Below are positions 27,998 through 36,758 of a DNA stretch of 49,566 nt, in pieces. Made by a program: the position numbers and the translations under genes. The DNA is taken from contig JACCLF010000023.1 of the NCBI GenBank assembly GCA_013425405.1, forward strand, positions 1 through 49,566, written 5' to 3'. Within the stretch, counting starts at the first letter, position 1. Every line of letters begins with the position of its first letter. Origin of the DNA: Microcaldota archaeon. Lineage in GTDB: Archaea; Micrarchaeota; Micrarchaeia; Burarchaeales; Fermentimicrarchaeaceae. A model generated the notes under the pieces. It was not told where the DNA came from, searched no databases, and was given only the letters and a program-made list of their open reading frames with translations.

Positions 27998-28897
27998 ATG
28001 GACAGAATTGTGGAGTGCATACCCAACTTCAGTGAGGGAAAGAGGAAGGAAGTCATAGACAAAATTGCGGGTGAAATAAAGAAAGTAAAAGGAGTGAAGC
28101 TTCTTGATGTTGAGAGTGATGCGGACCACAACAGGAGCGTTGTCACATTCATCGGCGAGCCCGAGGCTGTTGCAGAGGCGGCATTTCTCGCAACGAAGAA
28201 GGCATCTGAATTGATCGACTTGAATCTCCACAGGGGGGAGCATCCTCGTATTGGCGCAACTGACGTCATCCCATTCGTTCCGATTTCGAATATCACGATG
28301 AATGAGTGCGTTGAGCTTGCAAGAAACGTTGGAAAGAGGATTGCAAGCGAATTGGGAATACCTGTTTACTTATATGAAGCAGCCGCGCTGAAGCCCGAAT
28401 GCACAAACCTTGCGGACATAAGGAAGGGGGAGTACGAATGCCTGAAGAATGAAATTGAGATGAACCCTAAGCGGAAGCCGGACTACGGGCCGGCAAAGCT
28501 CCACCCAACTGCGGGCGCAACAGTTGTGGGAGCGAGGGAGCCACTCATTGCATTCAACGTCAACCTTGCAACGAATGACATAGAGATTGCAAAGAAAATT
28601 GCGAATGCTGTGAGGTTCAGCTCCGGAGGCTTGAAGTGCGTTAAGGCAAAGGGGTTTGAAATCAAGAACAGGGGCATCGTTCAGGTTTCAATGAACCTAA
28701 CAAACTACAAGGAAACTCCTATTTTCAAGGCCTATGAAATGGTGAAAAATGAGGCCGAGAAGTGCGGTGTTAAAATAATAGGATGCGAGATAATAGGTTT
28801 GGTTCCCCTTGACGCAATCGCCGATGTTGCGAACTTCTACCTCAAGCTTGAGAACTTCAAGAATGAGCAGATACTTGAAAAAAGATTGTGGGAGTGA
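27998..28897 (+). CDS. Glutamate formimidoyltransferase (FTCD N-domain)
   Basis: MDRIVECIPNFSEGKR, DVESDADHNRSVVTFIGEP, HRGEHPRIGATDVIPFVP. Confidence 0.93.
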   Translation: MDRIVECIPNFSEGKRKEVIDKIAGEIKKVKGVKLLDVESDADHNRSVVTFIGEPEAVAEAAFLATKKASELIDLNLHRGEHPRIGATDVIPFVPISNITMNECVELARNVGKRIASELGIPVYLYEAAALKPECTNLADIRKGEYECLKNEIEMNPKRKPDYGPAKLHPTAGATVVGAREPLIAFNVNLATNDIEIAKKIANAVRFSSGGLKCVKAKGFEIKNRGIVQVSMNLTNYKETPIFKAYEMVKNEAEKCGVKIIGCEIIGLVPLDAIADVANFYLKLENFKNEQILEKRLWE

Positions 28898-28901
28898 TTG
28901 A

Positions 28902-29519
28902 ATGCTGAATGATATGAAAATGTATGAATTCCTTGATGAACTGGCCTCCTCCTCGCCTACGCCGGGGGGAGGGAGCGCATCCGCGCTGCTCTGCTCCATT
29001 GGAGCTTCACTGCTGTGCATGGTGTGCAGGCTGACCATTGGAAAGAAAGATTATGAGGAGAGCGAGGCGGAACTTAAGAAAGTTCTTGCAGAAGCAGAAA
29101 TTCTAAGGAAAAGAGCTGAGGGGCTTATTGATGAGGATGCAAGAGTTTTCAACGAGGTGATGGCAGCTTACCAAACTCCAAGGGACAACCCTCTGAGGCC
29201 CAACATAATTCAGGATGCGTTGAAGAATGCAAACTCCGTTCCTCTTCAAGTTGCCGAGATAGGGATACGAGTTCTGGAACTGTCCAAAGTTGTTGCATTC
29301 AAGGGGAATGTGAAATCGATAAGCGATGCAGGCGTCGCCGCTCTCGCTGCAGACGGTGGGGTGCGGGGCTCCATACTGAATGTGAGGATAAACATGCAAT
29401 CAATGAAGGAGGATATGTCGAAAGGGGAGTTGCTCACCAGGGTAAAGGGAATGGAAGAAAGAGCCAAGATTCTTTTCGATGAGGTGAACGGAGTCATCTC
29501 ATTCAAGCTTAGAAACTAG
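28902..29519 (+). CDS. Formimidoyltetrahydrofolate cyclodeaminase (FTCD C-domain)
   Basis: FLDELASSSPTPGGGSASALLCSIGASLLCMVCRLTIGKK, DARVFNEVMAAYQTP. Confidence 0.92.
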   Translation: MLNDMKMYEFLDELASSSPTPGGGSASALLCSIGASLLCMVCRLTIGKKDYEESEAELKKVLAEAEILRKRAEGLIDEDARVFNEVMAAYQTPRDNPLRPNIIQDALKNANSVPLQVAEIGIRVLELSKVVAFKGNVKSISDAGVAALAADGGVRGSILNVRINMQSMKEDMSKGELLTRVKGMEERAKILFDEVNGVISFKLRN

Positions 29520-30080
29520 CTGGTCCACCTGCTTTTTAATACTCTCTGCCTGCCTAGCGAAGGCAGATGCCTCTTCCAGCTCGCGTGAGAACAACTCTAT
29601 CTTCTCCAGCCTCTCTTTTGTGAATGCACAGCGGCATATCTCCATGTGCTCTGCCTTCACAAACTCCTGCGCTCTTTTCGCCTGCTCAATGGTCAGCCAG
29701 CCAAAGCTATTTACTTTTACATCGTATTTCATGAAGCGCCTCACATCCTCGCCAGTCATCCCTTGGATGAGAATTTCATCTCCTACCTTCCTAAGATTCG
29801 CCTTAAGCAGCGCCTTGAATGTATCTTCATTCGGGGAAAAGAAGTCCTTGCCTTTCTGGCTGGCAGTGATCTGTACTACACCGCCTCCCTCGTATTCCGC
29901 CCTCAAAGCGAATTTGTCCTCGCCGACTTTTCTGCTACTTTCCAGTACGATGAAGTGCTTGCTTATGGTTATGTCTGCCTCCCCGAGTTTCCCTCTAAAA
30001 AGCTTGTCCTTTTCATCAAAATTCAAAGTGACGGGTTTTTCGTCAACCATCAACTCGAATTTCTTTTTTGTAGTTGGCAT
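29499..30080 (-). CDS. Orphan protein, possible tandem paralog of 30085..30705
   Basis: Intact ORF; local resemblance ITISKHFIVLES/VFVAKHMVIVKG and VKVNSFGWLTIEQAKRA/IEVDGNGFLNLSHIKKA. Confidence 0.6.
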   Translation of the reverse strand: MPTTKKKFELMVDEKPVTLNFDEKDKLFRGKLGEADITISKHFIVLESSRKVGEDKFALRAEYEGGGVVQITASQKGKDFFSPNEDTFKALLKANLRKVGDEILIQGMTGEDVRRFMKYDVKVNSFGWLTIEQAKRAQEFVKAEHMEICRCAFTKERLEKIELFSRELEEASAFARQAESIKKQVDQLVSKLE

Positions 30081-30084
30081 GCTC

Positions 30085-30705
30085 TCAACCCAAACGTCTC
30101 CTCTGCAGCTCTAGGTTTTTAAGGTCCTCGGCTATAACTGGGTTGTTGGGGAGTGTTACGGCTTCGTTGAAAACCCTGCCTGCCCGCATTATCGCTTTCT
30201 CAAAAATCAATATATGCGTCAATTGCTCCTTTGAATCATCTTCAATTTTAATTTCACCGGCAGCTGCGGAATCAGCCGCTTTTTTTATATGGCTTAGATT
30301 CAAAAAACCATTTCCGTCGACTTCAATCCTGCTAGCGAGTTTCCCCATATCTGTTTTGTCAATTTTTGCTGAAACAAAAAAGTTTTTGCCATGCACACTT
30401 ACGCTCTTGGATATTATCAAATGGGGGAACCTGCCTCTCAAACTTGCCTTTGACACCGACATATCCATTTCGAAAGTTTCTGCATCTGCGGGCTTGCATT
30501 TCATTGTCCATTCTGCCTTCTTTATCCCTACATTATCCAGGTTGGTTTTTCCTTTCACAATTACCATATGCTTGGCAACAAACACCTTCAATTCCCCAGC
30601 CTTATACTCGAAACAGTTTTCGTGCTTATAGACTTTCTTCAGATTCTCCCCGTCAAGTACTGGTTGTTCTTCCTTCCTCATTTTGAACATGATGGTATTT
30701 TGCAA
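30085..30705 (-). CDS. Orphan protein, possible tandem paralog of 29499..30080
   Basis: Intact ORF 4 nt from its neighbour on the same strand. Confidence 0.6.
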   Translation of the reverse strand: MQNTIMFKMRKEEQPVLDGENLKKVYKHENCFEYKAGELKVFVAKHMVIVKGKTNLDNVGIKKAEWTMKCKPADAETFEMDMSVSKASLRGRFPHLIISKSVSVHGKNFFVSAKIDKTDMGKLASRIEVDGNGFLNLSHIKKAADSAAAGEIKIEDDSKEQLTHILIFEKAIMRAGRVFNEAVTLPNNPVIAEDLKNLELQRRRLG

Positions 30706-30740
30706 AATCCCTTTAATAATTCTAACCTTCTTAAATTATC

Positions 30741-30753
30741 TTAGAATTTCTAA
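30741..30753. promoter_or_regulatory. 13-bp palindrome TTAGAATTTCTAA in orphan promoter
   Basis: Perfect 6-bp arms around one base; upstream of 30085..30705. Confidence 0.5.
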
Positions 30754-30770
30754 TAAAGTTTTAGATTATA

Positions 30771-31109
30771 TCAAAACATCCCGAGCTTTGACCTTTTCCT
30801 TATCGACTCCAGCAAATCCCTAGGTTCAAGCAGGCTGACCTCTGTTTCCCATCTATCCATCTGGGTGTTACGCCATTCCCTCCTCTTGGGAGCCGCCTCA
30901 TCATGAAACGCACTTTCAATTTTCTCATTGCCTGCCCTTCTCCCGATAACCCACGCTGCCTTTATGAGCTGCTGAGAGATTTTATAGCCTTCCTCGTTTT
31001 TCAGCCAGGGAGTGTTTTCAAGAACTGCTGTTTTCTTTCTGAATTCTGGCTCCACATAGAGCCATCCCATACGCGGCGGCTGGGTTAAATCCAATCTGAT
31101 GAATCCCAT
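30771..31109 (-). CDS. GNAT-like C-terminal region, possibly N-terminally frameshifted
   Basis: Same frame extends upstream as LVILALSDDKPMGFIRLDL...GWLYVEPEFRKK; N-terminal portion appears in another frame. Confidence 0.45.
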   Translation of the reverse strand: MGFIRLDLTQPPRMGWLYVEPEFRKKTAVLENTPWLKNEEGYKISQQLIKAAWVIGRRAGNEKIESAFHDEAAPKRREWRNTQMDRWETEVSLLEPRDLLESIRKRSKLGMF

Positions 31110-31300
31110 TGGTTTGTCATCGGAAAGAGCTAATATGACTAACCGAGATTGCCTCTATAACTGCCCCTTTCTCCTCCAAAGTGACATCCGATGTCCCCAG
31201 GACATATATTGGGATGGGCTTCTCTTCCATGCTATAATTGCTCAAAGACGGTTATTAAGCAATAGTTACCATTTAATATTTCCAGTGAGATAAATTACAC

Positions 31301-31702
31301 GTGAGAAAGGAGAAGCAGAAGTCCATTGAAGTATCAGTCGAAAGTGCCAGCCAGGAGGATATGCCGACTGTCATCCATCTTTATAACAGTAAAAAACATA
31401 CCGCAGATACTTGCGGAGTGGGTCCTGCCAATACGTATATTGCGGAAACCGTAAATGGCACAATAGCGGGGGCCTTGTCGGTTTTCACAAGGGGAGGAGT
31501 GCCTATTATCAAAAACTTGGCGGTTGATAGTGAATTTGAGGGAATGGGTGTGGGAAGGCAGCTTTTTGAGCATGTTATTGATGAACTCAAAAAACAGGGC
31601 TACCATTACATAATCGTGGCCCATAAAAATATGAATCAGGGATTCTATTCAAAATTTGGTTTCAAGGAACTGAATCCTTCTGAAATGGTGCTTGCGGTAT
31701 GA
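31301..31702 (+). CDS. GNAT family N-acetyltransferase (GTG start)
   Basis: TYIAETVNGTIAGALSVF, IIKNLAVDSEFEGMGVGRQLFEHVIDEL, NQGFYSKFGFKEL. Confidence 0.9.
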   Translation: MRKEKQKSIEVSVESASQEDMPTVIHLYNSKKHTADTCGVGPANTYIAETVNGTIAGALSVFTRGGVPIIKNLAVDSEFEGMGVGRQLFEHVIDELKKQGYHYIIVAHKNMNQGFYSKFGFKELNPSEMVLAV

Positions 31703-31993
31703 ATGCAAAAAATCAGAGTTTATTGGAATTAAGAGGGATCAGCGGGAAATTGTAATGAGAACGCATATTTAGGAGTTTGAAATTTCCCCCCGAATTTCAA
31801 GCCAAATTTCAAACCTTTTTCCAGCAGCCTGAAAAACCATTTTCACAAACCAATTTGTTTCATAAACATGGAATTTGATGCTCATGGGTGAAGCAAGCCA
31901 GCTTCCAAGGCAAAAGAGGGGTGAAAAAAGCGATTACGACGGGGAGGTTGATTATGGATTTGTATATAACATTTTTATATAGGAAGTAACTAA

Positions 31994-32389
31994 ATGAATT
32001 ACATGGTTGTGAGAACTGAGAAGCCAAAGGGTATTATTTCAAAGATATTAGAAGTTTCTATCTCACCAGAGAAGATGGAGAAACCAATCGAAATTCGTAA
32101 TGAGAAGACACAACTATTCCTTAATATTTTTTTTATTATTCTCCTCTCTCTTATTTTGTTGGGCGGGGCGTATTACCTCACCCAAAACTGGTTGATTGCC
32201 GTGATTATGGTGCCGCTGCTCATTCTTGTTATTACAATATTTCGTAAAGTAAAGCATATGTCTCTGAGTAAAGCAGTTGGCACAGCAGCAGTTTTAATCT
32301 TGGTACTGTTGTTAGGGGTGATTGCATGGTACCTCACCATAATCGCACTAATTGCTCTATTGTGGTATGCGGGAAAAGGTAGCTCATGA
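31994..32389 (+). CDS. Small membrane protein
   Basis: Several TM segments; upstream TATA-like tttttatata. Confidence 0.55.
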   Translation: MNYMVVRTEKPKGIISKILEVSISPEKMEKPIEIRNEKTQLFLNIFFIILLSLILLGGAYYLTQNWLIAVIMVPLLILVITIFRKVKHMSLSKAVGTAAVLILVLLLGVIAWYLTIIALIALLWYAGKGSS

Positions 32390-32407
32390 AATAAATTAGG
32401 TGGTTGA

Positions 32408-32596
32408 ATGAAAGAAAAAGAAACCCAAATCTACAAATTCGGGAGAGGGGGCTCATGCATCTACATCCCCATGGACATTTTCAAGGACAGCGCATTCCCC
32501 TTTGAAATAAACGAGAAGGTGAGGATGAGGATTGATGGAAGGAAGTTGATTATTGAGAAGCTGAAGGAAGAGGTGAAAGAAACTCAAACCCCGTAG
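32408..32596 (+). CDS. AbrB-like small DNA-binding protein
   Basis: YKFGRGGSCIYIPMDIFKDSAFPFEINEKVRMRIDGRKLIIEKL swapped-hairpin pattern. Confidence 0.6.
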   Translation: MKEKETQIYKFGRGGSCIYIPMDIFKDSAFPFEINEKVRMRIDGRKLIIEKLKEEVKETQTP

Positions 32597-34501
32597 TCAT
32601 TTCTCTTCATATGCGCTCCTTTCGAGTATTCCATCCAGTTTATTCAAATAATCGCCGTAATCCTCAACTTTTACGCATTCTTCTAGGAATTTTTTAAAGT
32701 CAACCTTCACAAGCTCTCCGTTATGCATCACATGGGCCTTGTAAGCTGACTCGTGCGGGACGAAAAGTGTGCTTCCGGAAACAATCACGCCGCCCTCTGC
32801 AAGCGCCGAGGTTACATTACCCCAGATGGTTCCTTTTGAATCAGTATCAAAGAATTTCATAACATCTTTTGTTATAATCAGTTGGCATTTCCCCCCAAGG
32901 TTGACCATCTCTCCCAGAGGGCCTCTTGTGGCATCATAGATGGCGACGAATTTCTTTAGCCCTTCTTCAATTTCGATTTCAGATGGGTTTGTGAGTATTA
33001 CTTTGGGGTTCTTGAAATTCTCATTTATATAATCAACAAAGCACTTTGAGAATAATCCTGAGGAAGTCCCCACATCAACAAACATGAATTGCCATTGGAA
33101 GAGATGTTTTTCTTTCGCAATTTCCAGGAAGGAGTTTATGAATTCCGTAGCCTCATCTGCTCGTATATTCTTGGTTTGGGTCAGGGTTTCGATTCTTCTT
33201 CCGAACTGCCCTTTGTATTCCGCCCAGATTGCATCTAGAGCAGACGACTCCCCAACCACCTCCTGGCGGGATTCTGCAACTTTCTTCAGGTCTAGGTATC
33301 TTATCATGGTGACATTCGCAAGCTCTGGGAAGCCGCCTGATTTTTCTGCAATATCCGGAGCATAGTATGGGATGGGAGGCTTGTTTTCAGAAGCTCTGAA
33401 ATCATTGAGCATCTTAATTGGGTCCAGCAACAATTCCGCGTGGGAGAACAGGTCGTAATAGCCCTTGCTTCTCCTCTCAGAGACTGAGCTTTCGATAAGA
33501 AGACAGAATCCCTCATCCTCCGACATCTTTTTGGCGAATGCAACAGCACCGGCATGCCAGCTAAGATTGGAGCTAACCTCAATTTTGAAGTTTCGGTATG
33601 GTTCTGAGCCACTCTCAGGGGACAGAGCTTTCTGGAATGGGTCGCTTTTCCTCTCAAAATCCTTTAGGTATTTTATGAATTCATCTACTGTGTCTTTTGG
33701 TGCCACTTCGTAATTGGTTTCAAGGAGGAGCTGTTTTAATTTATCGGAGATTGTTTTGAGCGTCCATTCGGGCTTGTCATAGACGAAAAGCTTCTTATCA
33801 CTTGGCAAACCTATAGAGAAATCAGGTGCCTCAACCTCATCATACTTAGTTTCAAGATTGGGCAGAATTTTTGATAGATCATTAACAATTGTAGTGAATT
33901 GTTCCTTACTGGGCGGGTGTTCTTTCTTGTTCATTAGCACTACAAATATTTCAAAGAGATGCTCGGGGTTTATTCCTCTTTCAACACAAACCTTGCCCAA
34001 TTCCACACATTGCGCAAGTCCATCCCCAACAGCATTTGCAAGTTCTGCCGTGACCTTGATTACATTGTCTTCATTAATTCTCACCGAGGGGGTGAACGCC
34101 CTCCTATTCCAGTTGTTAAGTCTCTCAATAAGGGGGAGGGATTTAAGGAGTTGTTCGGGTGAGGTGGTTCGTGATAATTTTTCAGTATTCTTAAGAAGCC
34201 ACTGATCTGGAGATTTTTCCAGCTCTTCCACGATTCTGTTAAGAGTCTCCTCCTCGCCTTTGTGCTTGGAGAGATTTGCTATGATTAACACTGCATCTGA
34301 CGGATTTTCCTTTTTTGCCGAGATGCGCTCGCATATCAATGCAGCCCTCTCAAGAAGTTTTTCATCCATCCCCCTGCATGCTTCGCTCACTTCCTTAGAA
34401 GTGAAACTCTCCACTCGTGTGAGGAGCATGTCATTCTTGCTCTTTATAACATCGAGCGGGTTTTCCTTTTGCGGTTTCTGAGCTATGTCGCCCATATTCA
34501 C
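32597..34501 (-). CDS. Large orphan: helical N-terminal region + methyltransferase-like C-terminal domain
   Basis: C-terminus aligns by eye with 26857..27933: FVDVGTSSGLFSKCFVDYINENFKNPKVILTNPSEIEIE, LIITKDVMKFFDTDSKGTIWGNV. Confidence 0.68.
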   Translation of the reverse strand: MNMGDIAQKPQKENPLDVIKSKNDMLLTRVESFTSKEVSEACRGMDEKLLERAALICERISAKKENPSDAVLIIANLSKHKGEEETLNRIVEELEKSPDQWLLKNTEKLSRTTSPEQLLKSLPLIERLNNWNRRAFTPSVRINEDNVIKVTAELANAVGDGLAQCVELGKVCVERGINPEHLFEIFVVLMNKKEHPPSKEQFTTIVNDLSKILPNLETKYDEVEAPDFSIGLPSDKKLFVYDKPEWTLKTISDKLKQLLLETNYEVAPKDTVDEFIKYLKDFERKSDPFQKALSPESGSEPYRNFKIEVSSNLSWHAGAVAFAKKMSEDEGFCLLIESSVSERRSKGYYDLFSHAELLLDPIKMLNDFRASENKPPIPYYAPDIAEKSGGFPELANVTMIRYLDLKKVAESRQEVVGESSALDAIWAEYKGQFGRRIETLTQTKNIRADEATEFINSFLEIAKEKHLFQWQFMFVDVGTSSGLFSKCFVDYINENFKNPKVILTNPSEIEIEEGLKKFVAIYDATRGPLGEMVNLGGKCQLIITKDVMKFFDTDSKGTIWGNVTSALAEGGVIVSGSTLFVPHESAYKAHVMHNGELVKVDFKKFLEECVKVEDYGDYLNKLDGILERSAYEEK

Positions 34502-34558
34502 CAGTTAAATTACGAGTTTATAGTATATTAAAGTTTTGAGAAGAAATTCTTTTATAAT

Positions 34559-34644
34559 CTAAAACTATATTGGAATTTCTAAAACTATTTATGCTATGGA
34601 TGGTTCGGCAGGGGGAGAATTGATGATTTCTAATATAGTTTTAG
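34559..34644. repeat. 13-bp perfect inverted repeat CTAAAACTATATT/AATATAGTTTTAG plus related palindromes
   Basis: Arms at 34559..34571 and 34632..34644; TTGGAATTTCTAA at 34570..34582. Confidence 0.75.
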
Positions 34645-34698
34645 TATTTCTAAAAGATATTTGGAATAACGGGAAGGGCCCCTCTGAGCCCTATGCGT

Positions 34699-35898
34699 CT
34701 ATTCCTCTTCCTTCTTCTTTCGAACCTTTTTCTCCTCTGGAAGCTTCTCCTGCAGGAGAATGTTGGGGACTCTCTTGCTCCTCCTTGTGTATTCGCCGGC
34801 TGCAACTGCCAGAATGCCCGGTATGAGGAGCAGGAGTAGCTCGTAAAGCCACTTTAAGGTTGGATTGTTGCTGTAGAGGAAGTCGTTGAATCCTATGAGG
34901 AATACTCCAACGGCAGGAGCGAGCAGCACAACCCCGCATAGGAACATTGATGTGGTGAAGCCTGTTGTCTCTTCCCCATCCTTGCTTGCGAGATTATCGC
35001 CAATGAGGGAGAATGCAATTCCAAGAACTGCGTACACTGCAGATTCAATAAACCAGTTTATGCTCTTTGTTCCGTAGTCTCTGTATATCCAGTCAAAGGA
35101 ATAGAAGATGTACACTCCGAGCATCATGAGCAGGAAAACCACTCCGAGAGAAGCTGTGGGGAAGGAGAAAATTGATTTCGTCACTCCTTCTTCCCTCTTT
35201 ATCTTCTCGCTCGTTTTGAGGAGGAAGTAGGCCATGAAGCCGAAGATGAATGTCTCAATGAGCCAGGCAAGACTCTGCCGGTAGTCTGTATAGTTTGTCA
35301 AATATAGGAATGAGTGGAAGCCGGATACAAAGAGAAGGAAAGTTGAGAGCAGCAGAAAAACTCCGAGAGGAGTTGTTGCAGAGGGAATTGTTGAGTGCGT
35401 TTCATTGGCCTCCTTTCTAGTGTACTCCGCACCGTACATCAGGCCGAGCCCAATTATGCCGTATACAACGAACTGAATCAGCCAGCCGTACTGCTGCCCG
35501 AAGGTTGGTGGCTTAGTGGTTTCGTATGTTGTGAATGTGAGCAGGTCATGCAAGCCCATCACAAGGCTGTAGAGGCTCATGAAGAGAAAGATTATTCCGA
35601 CAATTGCAAGGATAGTTGGGATGTTTGCCTTTATTTTCTCTCTCAAATCACTAAGAGACCAGAGGAATATGATGATTCCAATGATGAAGGAAACAAGAAA
35701 ACCTGCCGATGCAAGCGGGTTGTATACATGGTAGCGGCCGCCTGCTGCGATATTCCCAGCCATTTCAGTCCCACCACCCGTTCCTCCAGCAGGCGTCATT
35801 TCTGCAGGGCTGAGAACCCCGAGGTAGAAGAAACTCATACCGAAAAACGCCACGAAAACTAAAGCAACAACTACCAACCATATGGGTTTGTTTTCCAT
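34699..35898 (-). CDS. Polytopic membrane protein with repeated 4-TM-like units (DUF5671-like)
   Basis: Recurring LGVFLLLSTFLLFVSGFHSFLYLTNY...LAWLIETFIFGFMAYF pattern. Confidence 0.65.
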   Translation of the reverse strand: MENKPIWLVVVALVFVAFFGMSFFYLGVLSPAEMTPAGGTGGGTEMAGNIAAGGRYHVYNPLASAGFLVSFIIGIIIFLWSLSDLREKIKANIPTILAIVGIIFLFMSLYSLVMGLHDLLTFTTYETTKPPTFGQQYGWLIQFVVYGIIGLGLMYGAEYTRKEANETHSTIPSATTPLGVFLLLSTFLLFVSGFHSFLYLTNYTDYRQSLAWLIETFIFGFMAYFLLKTSEKIKREEGVTKSIFSFPTASLGVVFLLMMLGVYIFYSFDWIYRDYGTKSINWFIESAVYAVLGIAFSLIGDNLASKDGEETTGFTTSMFLCGVVLLAPAVGVFLIGFNDFLYSNNPTLKWLYELLLLLIPGILAVAAGEYTRRSKRVPNILLQEKLPEEKKVRKKKEEE

Positions 35899-35948
35899 TG
35901 GAACCACCAAGTAGGTATACAGAAATGTAGTTATTATTCCTTTCCGTT

Positions 35949-36170
35949 TCATTCGGTCTTTCTCTTGAAATGGATGGCGCCATGAGGGCAGTTGAGTGCG
36001 CATACCTTGCAGCCTGTGCATGCTGAGGGTTTTACAATTGTCGGGTTGTCCAAAGTGAGTTCAAAAACTCCTGCCGGGCAGGCTGAGACGCACGCGCCGC
36101 ATGATGCACAGCGTCTTTTTTCAATGTTTGGGAGCATGAGGTGTTTTTTGTTGAGCAGGTATTTATGCAT
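35949..36170 (-). CDS. 2[4Fe-4S] ferredoxin
   Basis: CASCGACVSACPAGVFEL and CTGCKVCALNCPHGAIHF. Confidence 0.92.
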   Translation of the reverse strand: MHKYLLNKKHLMLPNIEKRRCASCGACVSACPAGVFELTLDNPTIVKPSACTGCKVCALNCPHGAIHFKRKTE

Positions 36171-36239
36171 TTGTCAGTAATGCTTATATAATCCAAGAAA
36201 ATAAAATTTCTGGGTGAACTTGTTTACGGAGGTGGGCAC

Positions 36240-36749
36240 TTGTTATATCTTTACACCGGGGAAGGAGGCGGCAAGACGACTGCTGCCCTGGGGCTTGCTC
36301 TGAGGTCTGTGGGGCACGGGCACAAGGTTGTGGTGATTCAGTTCATGAAAGGCAGGAAGGATATTGGGGAGTACAAAATAGCGAGGAGGCTGCACCCAAA
36401 TTACGAGATTCACCAGTTCGGCAGGGAGGAATTTGTAGATTTGAAGAATCCTGCAAAGGAGGACAGGGAGCTTGCTGAGAATGGTTTGAAGTTTGTAAGA
36501 GAGGTTTTGGGGAGAAGACCAAACCTGCTTGTGCTTGACGAGCTGAACCTTGCGGTCGCCGCGGGGCTTGTGAAAATTGAGGATGTGATGAAACTGCTTG
36601 ATGAGGCTCCAAAGGACATGGTGATAGCAATAACCGGGAGGCAGGCTCCAAAGGAGCTCATCTAGATGGCGGATTTTGTGAATGAGGTGAAGGATATAAA
36701 GCATCCTTACGGGAAGGGCATTCCCGCGCAGGAGGGCATACAGTACTGA
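36240..36749 (+). pseudogene. cobO: Cob(I)alamin adenosyltransferase (CobO/BtuR) interrupted by in-frame TAG at 36663..36665
   Basis: MLYLYTGEGGGKTTAALGLALRSVGHG (TTG start, GGAGGTG RBS), VIQFMKG, LLVLDELNLAVAAGLV, GRQAPKELI-TAG-MADFVNEVKDIKHPYGKGIPAQEGIQY in one frame. Confidence 0.87.
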
Positions 36750-36758
36750 GGTGGAAGA

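Noticed and set aside
31703-31990. Gap 31703..31990 with repeated AATTTCAA words as an ncRNA
   Set aside because: Only low-complexity similarity (aatttcaagccaaatttcaaa); no stable structure or conserved motif evident by eye.
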